Assembly (NCBI GenBank): GCA_016286835.1
Contig: JAEEUD010000068.1
Coordinates: 1-8,268, forward strand
From: Pyramidobacter sp.
GTDB lineage: Bacteria > Synergistota > Synergistia > Synergistales > Dethiosulfovibrionaceae
DNA length: 8,268 nucleotides
Direction: 5' to 3'
The notes under the pieces are model-generated. The model made no database searches and was not told the origin of the DNA. It worked only from the letters and a program-made list of their open reading frames with translations. How positions within the stretch are numbered: position 1 is the stretch's first letter; each line of letters starts with the position of its first letter. Positions 6,493-8,268 of the stretch are shown one piece after another. Both the position numbers and the translations under genes were made by a program.

Positions 6493-6972
6493 TTATGCAA
6501 GCGTGTACTTCGAATACTGCTCACGGATGCCCTTGACGGCAGCCGCAAGAGCCTCGGGATCAAGCACCATCTCCATCATGGAAATCTGCTCTTCCCAAGC
6601 GGCGGGATCAGCTTCCGCCTTGATCTCTTCATCGAAAATGTCGTAAACGGCGAGTCCCAACGGGACGCCGGCCAGCGGACCTGCAAAAGTGGGATCTCCG
6701 TTGGTCACGGTTTCGGCGTAAATCTCCGCGCCTTCGGCGTCGGACGATCCGAAAATGACCACGCAGTTCTCAGCACCGTACTTCTCAGCGCAGTCCTTGA
6801 CGCGCTGCTGGTTCTGCAAGTCCATGGCTCCCGCAGCCGTTCAGACGAAGCACTCCGTAGCTTCGAAGACGACTTCGGCGCCGCTGTTCTCGAAGCAGGC
6901 CTTCATGGCAGGCGCCGGCACGCCGTCGCGCTCACCAAGGAGGATCAGCTTCTTTCCTGCGAGTTTGCCCAT
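6493..6972 (-). CDS. grdA: Glycine/sarcosine/betaine reductase complex selenoprotein A (in-frame UGA = selenocysteine 44)
   Basis: GrdA is the small selenoprotein that carries the carboxymethyl group from the substrate-specific B component to the C component, which releases acetyl phosphate; thioredoxin then re-reduces it. This is the Stickland-type energy step of amino-acid-fermenting anaerobes. The reading frame starts MGKLAGKKLILLGERDGVPA, reaches ECFV, then a TGA (6843-6841), then continues TAAGAMDLQNQQRVK to a TAA, for 159 residues in all. Family length is about 158, and the UGA falls at codon 44 within a C-x-x-U motif (Cys41, Sec44), exactly where known GrdA proteins carry selenocysteine. 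Other family marks are GDPTFAGPLAGVPLGL and EQISMMEMVLD. AAAGGAGGT (6987-6979) lies 6 bases before the ATG. It has its own promoter and terminator and no grdB/C/D/E/X neighbour here. A stop-terminated reading would yield only the C-terminal 110 residues. Confidence 0.95.
6810..6838 (-). promoter_or_regulatory. Candidate bacterial SECIS hairpin in grdA
   Basis: Starting three bases after the UGA, the mRNA can fold as GG/CC (with a two-A bulge), CUGC/GCAG, a two-G bulge, and GAG/CUU closing a seven-base CCAUGGA loop. Position directly downstream of the UGA is as expected for a bacterial SECIS read by SelB. Loop details do not match the E. coli fdhF element, and known grdA elements are also divergent. 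Folded by hand only. Confidence 0.45.
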
Positions 6973-7005
6973 AGTCGCACCTCCTTTTTTTGAACTTCTG
7001 CGTGC

Positions 7006-7033
7006 ATTATAACCGAAAAATTTCTTTTCGCAA
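7006..7033 (-). promoter_or_regulatory. Promoter of grdA
   Basis: On the - strand, TTGCGA (7033-7028) and a perfect TATAAT (7011-7006) are separated by 16 bases, about 34 bases before the grdA ATG. The stretch between 7012 and 7027 is AT-rich. A strong promoter fits the abundance of GrdA in glycine-reducing anaerobes. Confidence 0.7.
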
Positions 7034-7081
7034 GAGGTCTATAACGTTTTCTGACGTTCCGTGAAAATTGCTCGCCGTTTT

Positions 7082-7161
7082 TTGGATATTTCGTCCAATT
7101 CAAGGCGCACTGTGTGGTGCGAAAAATCGTTTTTTCACCCGCTATGGGAAATTCGCTTCCC
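7082..7161. promoter_or_regulatory. Divergent intergenic region with small inverted repeats (possible operators)
   Basis: The 261-base gap between grdA and the SecB-like gene carries no gene. It holds TTGGA-N7-TCCAA (7082-7098), a hairpin-capable GGTG...AAAAA/TTTTT...CACC (7116-7139) and GGGAA-N6-TTCCC (7146-7161), the last just before the -10 box of the + strand promoter. These could bind regulators, but each is short enough to arise by chance. Confidence 0.3.
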
Positions 7162-7163
7162 GT

Positions 7164-7171
7164 GGTATAAT
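7164..7171 (+). promoter_or_regulatory. Extended -10 promoter of the SecB-like gene
   Basis: A perfect TATAAT (7166-7171) is preceded by TGG, giving an extended -10 element, while the -35 position (about 7143-7148) is poor. It lies 62 bases before the start codon, leaving a leader of about 55 bases. Confidence 0.65.
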
Positions 7172-7233
7172 AAGCAAGTCTGTGCTTTTACAAGCCGATT
7201 TTATCTCTCTTTAAACAAAGGAGTCCTTTTGCA

Positions 7234-7656
7234 ATGAACGAGATCCGTCTTGCCGATTTCCGCGCCGAAAGCCTTCAGTTCGACATGAACCACCACTTCC
7301 AGCCCAAGGATAACGAGAACCTTCAGCTCTCGATCAAGCTGGACCAGCGCGTGCGCATGAGCAGCACGCCCAAGGAGCCCGTGTTCCTCAACATCCGCGT
7401 GACCGTGTTCGACAACGCCGAGGTCAACAACTATCCGTTCGAGATCATCGCCGACGTGACCGGCGTGTTCTTCATCGAGGCCGAAGGCACCGACCGTGAG
7501 ACCATCCTCCGTGACAACGGCATGATCATGCTGCTGCCCTACGTGCGCGCGATGATCAGCCAGCTCGTTTCCCTGGCCAACCTGCCCACGCCTGTCATCC
7601 TGCCCCCGCTCGATCCTTCCCAGATGCAGCCGGTCGAGCCTGAGCAGGCTCAATAG
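7234..7656 (+). CDS. SecB-like protein-export chaperone family protein
   Basis: This 140-residue soluble protein resembles the SecB chaperone fold. An N-terminal strand-rich half (about 12-82) leads into GVFFIEAEG (77-85), then a helix with LLPYVRAMISQLVSLANLPTPVILPPLD. This corresponds to the SecB pattern in which GVF.v is followed by LFPYARE.I..LV...FP.L.L.P. SecB holds unfolded proteins, classically for delivery to SecA, and works as a tetramer. Length is slightly below the E. coli protein (155), and the tail is Pro/Glu/Gln-rich. The start is supported by AAAGGAG (7217-7223) 10 bases upstream. SecB-like proteins outside Proteobacteria are scattered and not all serve Sec export; some are dedicated to one client or to a toxin-antitoxin pair. 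No toxin gene is visible here; the next gene is a DhaL-like protein. Confidence 0.72.
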   Translation: MNEIRLADFRAESLQFDMNHHFQPKDNENLQLSIKLDQRVRMSSTPKEPVFLNIRVTVFDNAEVNNYPFEIIADVTGVFFIEAEGTDRETILRDNGMIMLLPYVRAMISQLVSLANLPTPVILPPLDPSQMQPVEPEQAQ

Positions 7657-7667
7657 TGTCTTTTTGC

Positions 7668-7695
7668 GCCCTTCCCGGCCCGCGTCGGGAAGGGC
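7668..7695 (+). terminator. Hairpin terminator after the SecB-like gene
   Basis: GCCCTTCCCG (7668-7677) pairs perfectly with CGGGAAGGGC (7686-7695) over an eight-base loop, 12 bases after the stop codon. The following ACATTTAC is only a weak U-tract, so termination may be partial and the next gene may be reached by read-through. Confidence 0.65.
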
Positions 7696-7759
7696 ACATT
7701 TACAATTTCCGGAACATCTTTCGTTTCACAAATTTCATCTCAAAGGAGACTGATGACAC

Positions 7760-8268
7760 ATGATCGACAAGTCTGATCTGCTCGGGATGCTTCTTTCCGG
7801 CTGCACGTCCGTGATGGGGGCGCGCGAGGAACTCAACGAGATCGACGGCAAGTGGGGCAGCGCCAACCAGGGCGACACGATGGCGATGCTGGCACAGGCC
7901 ATCATGGGCGCGGCGCAGAAATCTTCCAGGAAGAAAAAGAACGGCAAGGACGGCGGCATCAAGTCGATGCTCGGCGACGTGGCCGAAGCCGTGACCGGGA
8001 CCAAGGGCGGCGGCATGATGGGGACGCTGCTGGGCACGTGGCTTGAGGGCATGTTCGAGTCCGCGCCGGAGGACGACTCCGACGAGATGGACGAGCTGTC
8101 GCTGAAAGACCTCTTCGGCGGCGCGCTCAAGGCTCTGGAGGGCGAATCCGACGCGCGCGAGGGCGATAAGACGCTGATGGACACGCTGATCCCCGCCACC
8201 AAAGCGCTGATGGGCAGCAAGGGCGGTCTTCTGGAAATGCTCACGGCGGCCGTCACCGCCGGCGACGA
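7760..8268 (+). CDS. DhaL/Dak2-like protein, apparently lacking catalytic metal ligands (5' part, runs off the window)
   Basis: The 169 visible residues match the layout of the DhaL (Dak2) domain, the ADP-binding half of dihydroxyacetone kinases. A helix is followed by LNEIDGKWGSANQGDTM (25-41), where kinases have L..LD...GDxDHG.nM. A glycine loop GTKGGGMMGTLLGTWL (80-95) matches the GGxSGxLxGT loop, and EGDKTLMDTLIPATKAL (134-150) matches the GDKTM.D...P signature. Of the three Mg-binding aspartates of E. coli DhaL (30, 35, 37), only the first is kept (Asp29); the others are Ser34 and Asn36, and the His is Gln37. The lysine-rich insert (54-64) and acidic loop (100-114) differ from classic DhaL. 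A non-catalytic role is inferred. AAAGGAG (7742-7748) lies 11 bases before this ATG. A closer ATG (7753) opens only seven codons. The 3' end is missing. Confidence 0.7.
   Translation, partial: MIDKSDLLGMLLSGCTSVMGAREELNEIDGKWGSANQGDTMAMLAQAIMGAAQKSSRKKKNGKDGGIKSMLGDVAEAVTGTKGGGMMGTLLGTWLEGMFESAPEDDSDEMDELSLKDLFGGALKALEGESDAREGDKTLMDTLIPATKALMGSKGGLLEMLTAAVTAGD

Noticed and set aside
6493..6825. grdA as a truncated pseudogene or a 110-residue gene starting at 6825
   Set aside because: The upstream 49 codons are in the same frame, match GrdA and carry the UGA at exactly the selenocysteine position, so read-through explains it better than decay or frameshift.
7735..8256. A 173-codon - strand frame opposite the DhaL-like gene
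   Set aside because: It is Ser/Pro-rich shadow sequence; the + strand frame has a ribosome site and Dak2 motifs.
1..8268. CRISPR arrays, tRNA/rRNA genes, insertion sequences or phage genes
   Set aside because: I saw no regularly spaced repeats, tRNA-like cloverleaf segments, transposase motifs or phage structural genes on either strand.

Overview
The window looks like an accessory metabolic and housekeeping stretch of a GC-rich, strictly anaerobic, amino-acid-fermenting bacterium. The best guess is a member of the Synergistota (Pyramidobacter/Cloacibacillus-like). That placement is inferred from gene content (peptide ABC transporter, selenoprotein GrdA of glycine/sarcosine/betaine reductase, a UPF0597/CyuA-type Fe-S desulfidase) together with GC-rich coding and AT-rich intergenic DNA. 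No rRNA or marker gene is present to confirm it.

Left block (1-4841, all + strand). It opens with the ATP-binding subunit of an Opp/Dpp-type peptide transporter, whose ABC signature reads LDGGR. This overlaps a two-helix membrane protein of unknown function, which in turn overlaps (ATGA) a GntR/FCD transcription factor. After a 130-bp AT-rich gap built of TAATGAG-like heptads come a uroporphyrinogen-decarboxylase-superfamily protein with a four-cysteine tail and a UPF0597 (CyuA/YhaM-like) protein. The block closes with a strong hairpin terminator. Import of peptides, local regulation and catabolism of an amino acid (perhaps cysteine or a methylated compound) is a reasonable but unproven reading.

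Middle block (4846-6422, + strand). A clear TTGAAA-N17-TATAGT promoter drives two tandem TauE/SafE permease genes. Both are exactly 241 codons, align without a gap and are about 65% identical, so this is an in situ duplication. The pair ends in an 18-bp-arm palindrome whose core differs from the ParB site parS at one base.

Right block (6442-8268). grdA lies on the - strand between its own terminator and promoter. It reads through an in-frame UGA (selenocysteine 44 in a CFVU motif), so a standard gene caller would report only the C-terminal 110 residues. A divergent extended -10 promoter then drives a SecB-like chaperone on the + strand, followed after a hairpin by the 5' part of an unusual DhaL/Dak2-like protein. 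That protein keeps the fold motifs, including GDKT-x-x-D, but has lost most of the metal-binding GDxDHG motif (it reads GSANQG), suggesting a non-catalytic relative. It runs off the window end.

The most interesting points are the selenoprotein and its candidate SECIS hairpin, the SecB-like/pseudo-DhaL pair, the parS-like palindrome, the duplicated permeases and the altered ABC signature.
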